NCBI GenBank assembly: GCA_964637695.1
Contig: CAZWVF010000045.1
Span: forward strand, 1-22,662
DNA from: JAGLTZ01 sp964637695
GTDB taxonomy: Bacteria; Blakebacterota; Blakebacteria; Blakebacterales; Blakebacteraceae
Direction of reading: 5' to 3'
DNA length: 22,662 nucleotides
The notes under the pieces were generated by a model. That model searched no databases and was not told the DNA's origin. It was given only the letters and a program-made list of their open reading frames with translations. A program made the translations under genes and the position numbers. Shown here piece after piece: positions 15,860 to 22,662 of the stretch (within the stretch, counting starts at the first letter, position 1; the number at the start of each line of letters is the position of its first letter).

Positions 15860-16572
15860 GCTGTACTCTCCCAAATCACCCTGCCATCTTCCAGGCGCAC
15901 CATCCGGTCTGCGATCTTTCCTGCACCCTGCTCATCGTGACTGACCAGGATCACCGTCAGACCCCGATCACCATTGAGGTGCTGGAGCAGTTCGAGTATC
16001 TCCCGGCTGGTTCTGCTGTCCAGATTACCGGTCGGCTCATCGGCCAGCAGCAGCCGCGGATCTTTCGCCAGAGCCCGTGCAATCGCCACCCGCTGCTGTT
16101 CTCCGCCGGAGAGTTCCGAGGGGCGGTGATCCGCCCTGGCTGCCAGTCCCACCTGATCGAGGGCGTTAAGTGCAATTTCCTTCCTCTCGGCAGGAATTAC
16201 GTTCTGCAGAAGAAGGGGAAGTTCGACATTTTCAAGGGCAGTGCGGGCCGGAAGGAGATGGATGGCCTGGAATATCGTACCGACCGCGGTCCGCCGGTAG
16301 AGGGCCAGGTCCCGATTGTTCAGCGATACCAGTGACTGGTTCATCACCTCGAGATAACCCGAGGTGGGTGTGTCCAGTCCACCTATCAGGTTGAGCAGGG
16401 TCGTCTTGCCCGAACCGCTGGTACCGATGACACAGAAGAGCTCACCAATTTCGATTTCGAGAGATATCCCGTCAACCGCGCGAACGGTATATCCGGCCCT
16501 GGTGAAGTGCCTCTGCAGTTCTGAGCAGTGTACCGCTTTTCCGGCAGGGTCAGTATGCTGCGGGGAAATCAT
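15856..16572 (-). CDS. LolD/MacB-type ABC transporter ATP-binding protein
   Basis: The ATG at 16572 is preceded by AGGTG seven bases upstream; a GTG one codon earlier is also possible. The protein of about 238 residues has (counting from that GTG) Walker A GTSGSGKTT (51-59), Q-loop Gln103 in IFQAIHLLP, signature LSGGEQQ (155-161), Walker B LLLADEP (175-181) and switch His213 in LVSHDE. The LLP stretch after the Q-loop and the short length are typical of the MacB/LolD/FtsE group. It lies ten bases after the response-regulator stop and overlaps the permease, so the three form one operon. It powers the adjacent permease. Confidence 0.9.
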   Translation of the reverse strand: MISPQHTDPAGKAVHCSELQRHFTRAGYTVRAVDGISLEIEIGELFCVIGTSGSGKTTLLNLIGGLDTPTSGYLEVMNQSLVSLNNRDLALYRRTAVGTIFQAIHLLPARTALENVELPLLLQNVIPAERKEIALNALDQVGLAARADHRPSELSGGEQQRVAIARALAKDPRLLLADEPTGNLDSRTSREILELLQHLNGDRGLTVILVSHDEQGAGKIADRMVRLEDGRVIWESTA

Positions 16573-16585
16573 CACCGATCACCTG

Positions 16586-17455
16586 TTACCGGGGCGAATC
16601 ACCCTCTGCAGCAGCTTCCCGCTTGGCCAGAGCCAGGTGGCCTGCAACCGCACGTTTCAGAAACAGGAAATCCACAGGTTTCGGTATGTATTCGACGGCT
16701 CCCAGTTCAACACATTCCTGAGCAATTTCAGAGTCGCGGAATGCGGAGATCATGATAACGCGGGGCTTGAGACCGGCCTCGGTCAAACTCTGAAGGGTCT
16801 GCCTTCCATCCATATCGGGCATCGCGATATCGAGCAGAACAACGTGAGGGTACCACTCTCTGGCCACTTCAAGTCCTTTGCGGCCTCCAGGCGCCGTTTT
16901 CACCTCCACGTTATCGAAGAGATTCATCATGCTGGCCAGCGCGTCACAGACGAGGGGATCATCATCCACTATCAGTATGCGGCCCGGGCCCGTATCTTCC
17001 ATTCGTCCCTCTTTTTCCTCGGAATCACCCACCTGCCTTGAAATACTGGCAGGAGTTGTTCCAAGTTGAGTCATGATCTCCCTGACCAGAATCTCTACTC
17101 CATCACCCTTTCTCAGGAAGGCGGAAGCACCCATCTCCATACACTTCTTGCGCAGATCGGGAGGATCATCAGCCGACACTATGATGATGGTCGGAGAGGA
17201 TTCTCTATCCTTCATCGCTTCCAGGACCTGGAGTCCGTTTCCATCATTTAAAATCATATCGAGCAGTACCAGGTCGAAATCGTTGCTGGAGATCGACCGC
17301 AGGGCTTCGCCCACACCGGATGCGTGATCAATCTCGCACGGATTCACTTCGAATGGACCCCAGCTGGTCAGGACCTCGGCAAGGAATTCGCGGACTGTTG
17401 GATTATCATCCACCACGAGAACCCTGGGTATACGATCTCCGGACGGGGCGTTCAT
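16586..17455 (-). CDS. Response regulator with two tandem receiver domains, no output domain
   Basis: The 289-residue protein consists of two CheY-like domains. REC1 (about 10-130) has VVDD (Asp16, Asp17), the phosphoacceptor Asp66 in LVLLD, Ser94 and Lys116. REC2 (about 158-275) has VDDD (from Asp164), Asp209 in VVLLDIAMPDMDG, Ser237 and Lys259 in YIPKPVD. REC2 is the more canonical; in REC1 the Lys is in RKGDG rather than KP. A linker rich in Glu, Asp and Ser joins them, and only about 15 residues follow REC2. With no DNA-binding or enzymatic domain, it may act by protein contact or as a phosphate sink. GGAGG lies eight bases before the ATG, and a hairpin sits just upstream of it. It is the first gene of an operon with an ABC exporter, an unusual partner. 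No histidine kinase is in the window. Confidence 0.88.
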   Translation of the reverse strand: MNAPSGDRIPRVLVVDDNPTVREFLAEVLTSWGPFEVNPCEIDHASGVGEALRSISSNDFDLVLLDMILNDGNGLQVLEAMKDRESSPTIIIVSADDPPDLRKKCMEMGASAFLRKGDGVEILVREIMTQLGTTPASISRQVGDSEEKEGRMEDTGPGRILIVDDDPLVCDALASMMNLFDNVEVKTAPGGRKGLEVAREWYPHVVLLDIAMPDMDGRQTLQSLTEAGLKPRVIMISAFRDSEIAQECVELGAVEYIPKPVDFLFLKRAVAGHLALAKREAAAEGDSPR

Positions 17456-17473
17456 ACAGATCTCCTCCCTTTC

Positions 17474-17496
17474 ACAGGTCTTTTGAAAGACCCTGT
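17474..17496 (-). promoter_or_regulatory. Hairpin directly upstream of the response-regulator ribosome binding site
   Basis: ACAGGTCTTT (17474-17483) and AAAGACCCTGT (17486-17496) pair around a two-base loop with one bulged base. On the minus-strand transcript the hairpin ends a few bases before the GGAGG of the response-regulator gene. It could be an operator or a translational element. The rest of this divergent gap (17456-17704) shows no gene and no clear promoter. Confidence 0.35.
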
Positions 17497-17704
17497 ACTC
17501 CTCTTACTGCAGATATCTCGATTCTACTCCATGCTTCAGGCCGGTTTCGAACAGATTAAGAAACCTTACCGCTGCACCTGCACGATGCACTAATATCACA
17601 CCATCTGGCAAGAAGAACGCAGAACCTTCTGGCAGGCCTCTTCGAGCCTCCCTATCTTGATTTAATGGGAATGATTCCGCCACTGAAGCACAGGAGACCA
17701 GAAG

Positions 17705-18304
17705 ATGCAGACGGCACAACATAAACAGAACGTATTCCCGGTTCTTTTTCTGGCCGGATGCCTGGTTATTCTGCCTGTGCGGTCCGCTGACTCCCAGGTA
17801 GCCAGGCCGCAGGATGTTGTTCAGATTACACCGGCTCTATCGAAAACCGGATACAACCCCGGAGAGACATTTCAGGCGGCGCTGATACTGGATATCATGG
17901 ACGAATACCACCTGAATGCTCACACCCTTACCGATCCCGATCTGATACCCACAACGGTAAAGGCCTCCGATGACTCACCTGTAACATGGCCCTTCATCCG
18001 TTATCCGGAAGACCTTGAGAAAGCAGGTCATCCCGTAACAGGGCTGATAGATGAACAGTACCACGAGAGAGTAATCGTGATGCTTGTCGGCAGAATACCC
18101 GAGGATGCGGAGATCGGAGAGCTGAAATCCGTGCTGGAAGTCGAATATCAGACCTGTACCGACACATTCTGTCTCTTTCCGGTAACCAAACCGGTCGAAA
18201 TGACCATACCGGTCGTCGCACCGGGTACCGGGGTGAAGGATATCAATCCCGAGATTTTCGGCGAACCGGGAAAAAGGGATGATCCGCCGCCGATCCTTCC
18301 CTGA
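17705..18304 (+). CDS. Stand-alone DsbD N-terminal-domain-like periplasmic protein
   Basis: The 199-residue protein has an export signal (hydrophobic about 10-26). An LAGC at 16-19 could be a lipobox, but the hydrophobic run continues past it, so ordinary cleavage after about residue 30 is also possible. The mature part matches the immunoglobulin-like DsbD alpha domain: GYNPGETFQAALILDI, then YHERVIVMLVGRI, then LEVEYQTCTDTFCLFPVTKP with Cys151 and Cys156, the pair that in DsbD passes electrons to DsbC, DsbG and CcmG. The TM and thioredoxin parts of DsbD are absent, and the tail is Pro-rich. AGGAGA lies seven bases before the ATG. An ABC operon follows after 48 bases. It may deliver reducing power to, or chaperone, a periplasmic client of that operon. 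Confidence 0.78.
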   Translation: MQTAQHKQNVFPVLFLAGCLVILPVRSADSQVARPQDVVQITPALSKTGYNPGETFQAALILDIMDEYHLNAHTLTDPDLIPTTVKASDDSPVTWPFIRYPEDLEKAGHPVTGLIDEQYHERVIVMLVGRIPEDAEIGELKSVLEVEYQTCTDTFCLFPVTKPVEMTIPVVAPGTGVKDINPEIFGEPGKRDDPPPILP

Positions 18305-18352
18305 ACAGGCTCCTCGAAGAAATTGAAGAAATAACCTGAAAGACAGGCACTC

Positions 18353-19063
18353 ATGGCTCCTGTTGCAAGATTGATCGATGTCGAGAAAACCTACAGCATA
18401 GGCCCGATCGAAGTTCCAGCCGTAAGGGGAGTCAGCCTCGATATTGAACCGGGTGATTTTATGGCTATTGCCGGTCCATCCGGTTCTGGAAAAACTACCC
18501 TGCTCAACCTGCTGGGAGTTCTCGATACCCCCACCTCCGGAAGGGTTGAAATAGGAGGAGAGTCAACCGGGGGACTGACTCCTAAAACGCTCGCAGATTT
18601 CAGAAACACGCACCTGGGATTCGTCTTCCAGACCTTCAACCTGATTCCGGTTCTGACCGCTCATGAGAATGTGGAATTTCCACTTCACCTGAAGGGTATC
18701 ACGGAAAGTGCGGAGAGGAACGAAAAGGTGGAGGAGATACTGGAAGATGTAGGACTGGCCGGTCTCTCGGACCGCCGCCCCGCCGAACTGAGCGGCGGCC
18801 AGCAGCAGAGAGTGGCCGTTGCCAGGGCTCTTGTCAAGGAGCCTACACTGGTCCTGGCAGATGAGCCCACAGCAAACCTGGACAGTGCCGCTGCCGAAGA
18901 GATCATGGCTCTGATGAAGGAGATGAACGAGAAGAAGGGTACCTCCTTCATATTCTCCACTCACGATCCCCTCGTAATGAAACATGCTATGAGACTGGTA
19001 CTGCTTCGGGACGGCAGAGTGGAGTCGGACAACGCCGGGGAGAGTAACGGCCGTGGCACATGA
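18353..19063 (+). CDS. LolD-like ABC transporter ATP-binding protein
   Basis: The 236-residue protein has Walker A GPSGSGKTT (41-49), Gln93 in FVFQTFNLIPVLTAHENVE, signature LSGGQQQ (146-152), Walker B LVLADEP (166-172) and switch His204 in STHD. The FNLIPVLTAHENVE stretch and size place it in the LolD/MacB/FtsE group. The two following genes encode matching permeases; the first begins 11 bases before this gene ends. It supplies ATP-driven force to the permease pair. The ribosome binding site is weak (ACAGG five bases before the ATG). Confidence 0.9.
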   Translation: MAPVARLIDVEKTYSIGPIEVPAVRGVSLDIEPGDFMAIAGPSGSGKTTLLNLLGVLDTPTSGRVEIGGESTGGLTPKTLADFRNTHLGFVFQTFNLIPVLTAHENVEFPLHLKGITESAERNEKVEEILEDVGLAGLSDRRPAELSGGQQQRVAVARALVKEPTLVLADEPTANLDSAAAEEIMALMKEMNEKKGTSFIFSTHDPLVMKHAMRLVLLRDGRVESDNAGESNGRGT

Positions 19064-20327
19064 GATCGTACCCGGAACCATCGGATGGCGGACCACGCTC
19101 CGTCTCGGTATCCGTAACCTGGCCCGCCACAGAAGGCGTACATGGATAACGGCTACGACCGTTGCCATTGCAATTCTACTGCTTCAGCTCTCTTTTTCCC
19201 TGCTTGGCGGGCTGGAACAGCAGTCGTATGACAATCTGATCAATTACCAGACGGCTCATGCCAAGATATTCGCCGACGGCTATTTCGCCGACAGGGATGA
19301 ATACCCTCTAAAACCGAATCTAGGTGAAATCGCCGATCTGCAGGCAATCGTTGCCTCTGTGGCCGGTATCGCAGCCACAACACCACGACTGGTCTTCTTC
19401 GCCCAGATCTCCAATGGAGTCGACCAGATCCCCTGTCAGGGAATCGGTATCGATGTCAAAGGCAGTGACGATGACGTGTTCAGGTTGCCTGCGACGATAG
19501 TGGATGGCAGTTACCTGACTGAGAGCGACGAGGGGATGCTCCTGGGCAGTGGTCTGGCCAAACTCTTTTCAGTATCTGCAGGCGACTGGCTGACGATCCT
19601 CTGTCAGACAGTGGACGGGGCGTATGAGGCAATCGATCTGCCCATAACCGGCATTGTCGGTTCGGGCAATCCCCTCATCGATCGGAACACCTTGATGATT
19701 CCGCTTACAGTGGCCCAGGATATCCTGGATATGGAGGAAACGGTGACCGAGCTGGCTGTCCGCTTCAGTGCACGCTCGCGTGAATCGGCCACGCTCAGTC
19801 GGTTGACCTCCACCATGGAATCTGAAGACGGGCTGGAGGTAAAGGGGTGGCGGGCCCTCGAGGAGAGCTTCATGGCCCTGGTGAAAATGAAAAGGACCGG
19901 TAACGCCGTAATGCTGGGGATTTTCATGCTGATGGCCGTTGTCGGCATCACAAACACCATCCTCATGGCCACCTATGAACGGACCAGGGAGATAGGGATG
20001 CTGATGGCCATGGGAATGCGGCGGCAGGGAATCAGAAAACTCTTCCTGACTGAGGGCGCGCTATGCGGTCTGCTGGGAGGTGCGCTCGGTACCGCCGTAG
20101 CATTTATACTGATCAACTGGCTCAACATCAAAGGATTTAACCTCACCGCCATGTATGGCGATATGGACATCGGTTATCCGGTCAAGGATGTTATTTATTT
20201 TGCCCTCGATCTGTCAACAATGGCGGTCATCGGTCTATCCACCGGAGTGCTGGCCGGCCTGGCTGCCCTCTATCCGGCAGCCAGAGCGAGCAGGCTCGAT
20301 GCCGCGGAGGCACTGCGCCATGTCTAA
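19053..20327 (+). CDS. FtsX/LolC-E-type ABC permease (first of pair)
   Basis: The GTG start at 19053 overlaps the ATPase gene and has GGGGAGA nine bases upstream (424 residues). It has an N-terminal TM helix (WITATTVAIAILLLQLSFSLL), a periplasmic domain of about 220 residues, and three C-terminal helices (LGIFMLMAVVGITNTILMA, ALCGLLGGALGTAVAFILI, STMAVIGLSTGVLAGLAAL) with the coupling motif TREIGMLMAMGMRR. It ends LYPAARASRLDAAEALRHV, a common FtsX-family ending. With the next gene it probably forms a heterodimer like LolC-LolE, extracting a lipoprotein or lipid from the inner membrane. Its stop overlaps the next start by eight bases. Confidence 0.88.
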   Translation: MAHEIVPGTIGWRTTLRLGIRNLARHRRRTWITATTVAIAILLLQLSFSLLGGLEQQSYDNLINYQTAHAKIFADGYFADRDEYPLKPNLGEIADLQAIVASVAGIAATTPRLVFFAQISNGVDQIPCQGIGIDVKGSDDDVFRLPATIVDGSYLTESDEGMLLGSGLAKLFSVSAGDWLTILCQTVDGAYEAIDLPITGIVGSGNPLIDRNTLMIPLTVAQDILDMEETVTELAVRFSARSRESATLSRLTSTMESEDGLEVKGWRALEESFMALVKMKRTGNAVMLGIFMLMAVVGITNTILMATYERTREIGMLMAMGMRRQGIRKLFLTEGALCGLLGGALGTAVAFILINWLNIKGFNLTAMYGDMDIGYPVKDVIYFALDLSTMAVIGLSTGVLAGLAALYPAARASRLDAAEALRHV

Positions 20328-21573
20328 CCCCGCAGCGAGGATGCCCCTGTTCAGGCTTGCAGCACGGAATGCCAGACGCAACACAAGACGCTCGCTGCTG
20401 ACTGCAATCGCCATACTGGTTGCAGTCATGTCGGTGGTCTTCACATTCGGTTACATAGGCGGGGCTATCAATGACATGATGGATATATACGCCCGCACGC
20501 AATCGGGCCACGTACGCATCACACATAAAGAGTATCCGGACCGGGAACGCTTCCTGCCCCTCCATCTGAACGTACCTCATGTTTCGGAGCTGCTGCCCAT
20601 AATAAGAACCCACCCGGCGGTCAAAGGGGCAGTCGCCAGGATCAGAACGGCGGTTCTGATAGATTTCCAGAACGAGAACAGCCCCGGCCTGCTCATCGGA
20701 GCCGATTTCGAAGAAGAACGCGGATACTTTGACATTCTGGACATGGTAGTTGAGGGACGTGCGCCACAACCAGGTTCTGCAGAAATACTCATGGGCGCGA
20801 TTCTGGCCGAGCAGCTGGAGGTGGCCGTTGGTGACACGCTGATACTCCTGGGGCAGACCGCCTACCGGTCGATGGGAGGCATCAGAGCAGAGGTAACCGG
20901 CCTGGCCCGCTCGGGACTGGATGCCATAGACCGTCATATCCTCTTCATGCCGCTCGATCAGGTCCAGTTGATGACCGACCTGCCCGACGGAACCACCGAG
21001 ATACTCGTGTTCGTAGAAGACGTGGAACAGGTGGACATCCTGGCCGGTTCGCTCAAGGGTGAACTTGACGGGCTCGTGAACGGCGGCGTTGAAATACAGA
21101 CGTGGAAGGATCAGGGACCGCTTGTACAGATGATGGAGTCGGCCGGCTCAATATTCGGTGTCGTCATTTTCATCCTCATGCTGATGGCGGGACTGATCAT
21201 CATCAATACCATGCTGATGACGGTACTGGAACGCACTCAGGAGTTCGGAATGCTGAGTGCGATGGGTATGCGGCGTGGAAGCATCGTTGCCCTGATTGTG
21301 AATGAAGGCCTTGTAATAGGCATAATCGGTGCCCTGCTGGGAGCGATAGTCGGCAGCGGTCTCTCTCTGTGGATGGAGCAGCATGGATTCAACATCGCTT
21401 CAGCTTTGGAGGGCCTGGATTTCCCGATGAAAAATATCATCTACTGCGACTGGAAGCTGATCCATCCGATCATAGGCTTTTTTGTCGGAATTGTGACCGC
21501 GGTTGGGGCCACGCTGATATCGGCCAGACGGATCGTGCGCCTGAGACCCGCAGAAGCATTGAGGGACAGATGA
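20320..21573 (+). CDS. FtsX/LolC-E-type ABC permease (second of pair)
   Basis: The ATG at 20320, with GGAGG nine bases upstream, gives 417 residues beginning MSNPAARMPLFRLAARN. An upstream frame back to 20155 is only open by chance inside the previous gene. The layout matches its neighbour: N-terminal TM (LLTAIAILVAVMSVVFTF), periplasmic domain with FENENSPGLL-like and LLGQTAYRSMGG segments, three C-terminal helices and the coupling motif TQEFGMLSAMGMRRGS. It ends RRIVRLRPAEALRDR. Sequence and gene order suggest duplication and divergence from the preceding permease. The stop overlaps the next start as ATGA. Confidence 0.88.
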   Translation: MSNPAARMPLFRLAARNARRNTRRSLLTAIAILVAVMSVVFTFGYIGGAINDMMDIYARTQSGHVRITHKEYPDRERFLPLHLNVPHVSELLPIIRTHPAVKGAVARIRTAVLIDFQNENSPGLLIGADFEEERGYFDILDMVVEGRAPQPGSAEILMGAILAEQLEVAVGDTLILLGQTAYRSMGGIRAEVTGLARSGLDAIDRHILFMPLDQVQLMTDLPDGTTEILVFVEDVEQVDILAGSLKGELDGLVNGGVEIQTWKDQGPLVQMMESAGSIFGVVIFILMLMAGLIIINTMLMTVLERTQEFGMLSAMGMRRGSIVALIVNEGLVIGIIGALLGAIVGSGLSLWMEQHGFNIASALEGLDFPMKNIIYCDWKLIHPIIGFFVGIVTAVGATLISARRIVRLRPAEALRDR

Positions 21574-22361
21574 AAACCTTTACCATAAACCATCCCTCAA
21601 TCGTCGTCACGGTGATGGCATGCGGAATGACAGCGGCATCGGCACTTCTCTTCCCAGCCGGTGCCCAGCCGGATCCGGAGGAGATCCTGCGCCGCATCGA
21701 CAGCAACATCATGATCAGCACGGCCAGAATGACTGCAAGGATGTCAGTTCAGTACAGCAACGGAGAGATCCGCACCATGGAGTTCAACTCGTGGTCGCAG
21801 GGTACCGATAGATCTTTCCTTGAATTCACCTCTCCCGCCCGCGATGCCGGAAGCCGGTTCCTCCGTATCGAGAGCGATAGAATGTGGATCTTCCTGCCCA
21901 GGGTGGGCAAAAGTGTCCGCATCCAGGGACACATGCTCCGCCAGGGATTGATGGGAAGCGATTTCTCCTTCGGCGACGCGACCGAAAATCCCAGTATGGT
22001 GGAGGATTATTCCGCTGTAGTGGAGGGGGAGGAAATCTTCAACGATCGTCCCACATATGTCCTCTACCTGGAGGCAAAGCGCAGTAATCTGGCTTATCCC
22101 TCACGCAGAGTCTGGATAGACAGCCAGCACTGGCTCCCCCTGAAGGAAGAGCGATATGCGAAGAGCGGGAAACTGCTCAAGACGATGATCCTGGGTGATG
22201 TGAGAAGAGTGGGAGATCGCTGGTACCCGTTCAGGATGGAACTGAACAACGCACTGCAGGCAGATACCAGCACCCTGCTGGAGATCCTCGAACTGGAACT
22301 GGACATCCCGATCCCATCCTCCATTTTCACCATGCGCAATCTGGAGGGGAGTGAGCAATGA
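21570..22361 (+). CDS. LolA-like periplasmic outer-membrane lipoprotein-sorting protein
   Basis: The ATG at 21570 overlaps the permease stop (ATGA) and yields 263 residues; GAGGGA lies just upstream. A signal peptide (about 10-32, ending AGAQ) precedes PDPEEILRRIDSN and the strand-rich LolA/LolB-type fold: TMEFNSWSQGTDRSFLEF, RFLRIESDRMWIFLP, DFSFGDATE, then YVLYLEAKRSNLAYP and RRVWIDSQHWLPLKEERY. This group is usually labelled outer membrane lipoprotein-sorting protein and occurs next to LolCDE-like ABC genes, as here. It probably receives a hydrophobic cargo from the two permeases and carries it across the periplasm. It is longer than classical LolA (about 200 residues). An ATGA overlap at its end announces a further gene, which is broken. 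Confidence 0.85.
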   Translation: MKTFTINHPSIVVTVMACGMTAASALLFPAGAQPDPEEILRRIDSNIMISTARMTARMSVQYSNGEIRTMEFNSWSQGTDRSFLEFTSPARDAGSRFLRIESDRMWIFLPRVGKSVRIQGHMLRQGLMGSDFSFGDATENPSMVEDYSAVVEGEEIFNDRPTYVLYLEAKRSNLAYPSRRVWIDSQHWLPLKEERYAKSGKLLKTMILGDVRRVGDRWYPFRMELNNALQADTSTLLEILELELDIPIPSSIFTMRNLEGSEQ

Positions 22362-22450
22362 AGGGAACAACAGGAATATTTCCGATGCAGAAACGAGTAA
22401 TTTTCCGCGAGGTCAAGGAAGTCAACGGGTGGCGTGGAGGCGTACATTAG
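22358..22450 (+). pseudogene. Truncated next gene of the Lol-like operon (about 30 codons)
   Basis: An ATG overlaps the LolA-like stop (ATGA), with GGAGGGGAGTGAG before it, exactly the coupling seen between the earlier genes. The frame reads MKGTTGIFPMQKRVIF and then meets a TAG after 29 residues, located in the loop of a perfect dyad. No signal peptide or domain is seen. In related operons an outer-membrane protein gene commonly follows, so this is probably the stump of such a gene, cut by insertion or deletion. A functional 29-residue peptide cannot be excluded. Confidence 0.4.
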
Positions 22451-22458
22451 TGTACGCC
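22439..22458. repeat. Perfect 20-bp dyad at the end of the truncated gene
   Basis: GGCGTACA (22439-22446) and TGTACGCC (22451-22458) are perfect inverted arms around TTAG. No T-run follows on either strand, so it is not a standard terminator. It may be the edge of an unrecognised repeat, a recombination site or an mRNA-stabilising hairpin. Confidence 0.5.
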
Positions 22459-22524
22459 ACACAAGAAACCAGGCTGGCTGACGCCGAGATCGTGGAAAAG
22501 AACCGTTGCTGGACGGAAATAATA

Positions 22525-22537
22525 TTAGGTTTCCTAA
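22525..22537. promoter_or_regulatory. TTAGG-N3-CCTAA dyad in the AT-rich region before the oxidoreductase gene
   Basis: A perfect dyad TTAGG (22525-22529) / CCTAA (22533-22537) lies in the AT-rich stretch 22515-22580, about 75 bases before the partial gene at 22613. Its half-sites resemble DtxR/IdeR-family iron boxes, but the spacing is shorter than the 19-bp consensus. No good -35/-10 pair was found nearby. Regulator unknown. Confidence 0.3.
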
Positions 22538-22612
22538 CTAATTGTTATTTATCATCTTTAACTGCTGATCTATTTATCCAGCAGCCGGGTACGGCATGAC
22601 GGGAAAATCATT

Positions 22613-22662
22613 GTGAATTCCAGAACATACATGATGCAGGGCAATGTGGCCGTCGCTGAAGG
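22613..22662 (+). CDS. Start of a 2-oxoacid:ferredoxin oxidoreductase alpha subunit (partial)
   Basis: Only about 16 codons are present before the window ends. From GTG at 22613 (GGGA nine to ten bases upstream) or ATG at 22631 the frame reads NSRTYMMQGNVAVAE. The MMQGNVAVAE segment matches the very conserved start of KorA/VorB-type alpha subunits (usually M-x-GNEA-x-AEGA). If right, the enzyme oxidatively decarboxylates a 2-oxoacid to acyl-CoA with ferredoxin as acceptor. The assignment rests on about ten residues. It is probably the first gene of a new operon. Confidence 0.5.
   Translation, partial: MNSRTYMMQGNVAVAE

Noticed and set aside
20155..20319. Upstream extension of the second permease from 20155
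   Set aside because: The extra residues overlap the previous permease and lack membrane or signal features; ATG 20320 has GGAGG and the expected N-terminus.
22094..22462. Minus-strand open frame starting MWRTLMYAS at the right end
   Set aside because: Mostly antisense to the LolA-like gene, no ribosome binding site or recognisable domain. Its first part overlaps the dyad and may reflect a repeat rather than a gene.

Overview
The window looks like a chromosomal stretch from a Gram-negative bacterium of moderately high GC. Signal peptides, a lipobox, a LolA-type protein and LolCDE/MacB-type ABC genes point to two membranes. Secreted amidohydrolases, a large Reg_prop/Y_Y_Y sensor and small secreted 'LSG(T/R)W' proteins suggest the FCB side of the tree or a related uncultured phylum (Gemmatimonadota- or Latescibacterota-like). 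That placement is an inference from gene content only. A gene start at the right edge resembling a 2-oxoacid:ferredoxin oxidoreductase alpha subunit would fit ferredoxin-linked metabolism.

Layout, left to right. Positions 1-461 (minus) hold a decayed rve-type transposase with an internal deletion and frameshift. Positions 752-5031 (plus) carry two overlapping genes for exported amidohydrolases. Together they contain three amidohydrolase folds, of which only one keeps the metal ligands. Their transcript ends in a foldable region and a strong terminator (5134-5164). Positions 5277-7940 (plus) encode a lipoprotein-type sensor with about 14 propeller blades, a Y_Y_Y domain, one TM helix and a CxxC/CxxC module, but no kinase or DNA-binding domain. 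Converging on it is a methyltransferase gene (8046-8801, minus), with the frameshifted C-terminal tail of a lost short-chain dehydrogenase trapped between them (7937-8042). Positions 8902-12851 (minus) are a translationally coupled mrfA-mrfB (yprA-yprB) DNA-repair pair.

From 12852 to 13157 lies a dyad-rich divergent intergenic region with a good extended -10 promoter. It drives two tandem paralogous secreted proteins (13158-14253). A 179-bp palindromic MITE-like repeat (14274-14452) then separates them from a convergent minus-strand operon: tandem-receiver response regulator, ABC ATPase, MacB-type permease (17455 down to 14459). Head-to-head with it is a plus-strand operon (17705-22361): DsbD N-domain-like protein, LolD-like ATPase, two FtsX/LolCE-type permeases and a LolA-like periplasmic protein, with short overlaps between the last four genes. 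The next gene of this operon starts with an ATGA overlap but stops after 29 codons inside a perfect 20-bp dyad. An AT-rich region with a TTAGG-N3-CCTAA dyad follows, then the partial oxidoreductase gene.

Functionally, the right half is dominated by cell-envelope trafficking (two Lol/MacB-type systems) and the centre by DNA repair. The left part is dominated by exported hydrolases and a sensor with no recognisable output domain. I did not recognise a complete undescribed defence or mobile system. The most unusual items are the sensor architecture, the amidohydrolase trio with degenerate sites, the structured leaders, the MITE-like palindrome and the gene remnants at 1-461, 7937-8042 and 22358-22450.
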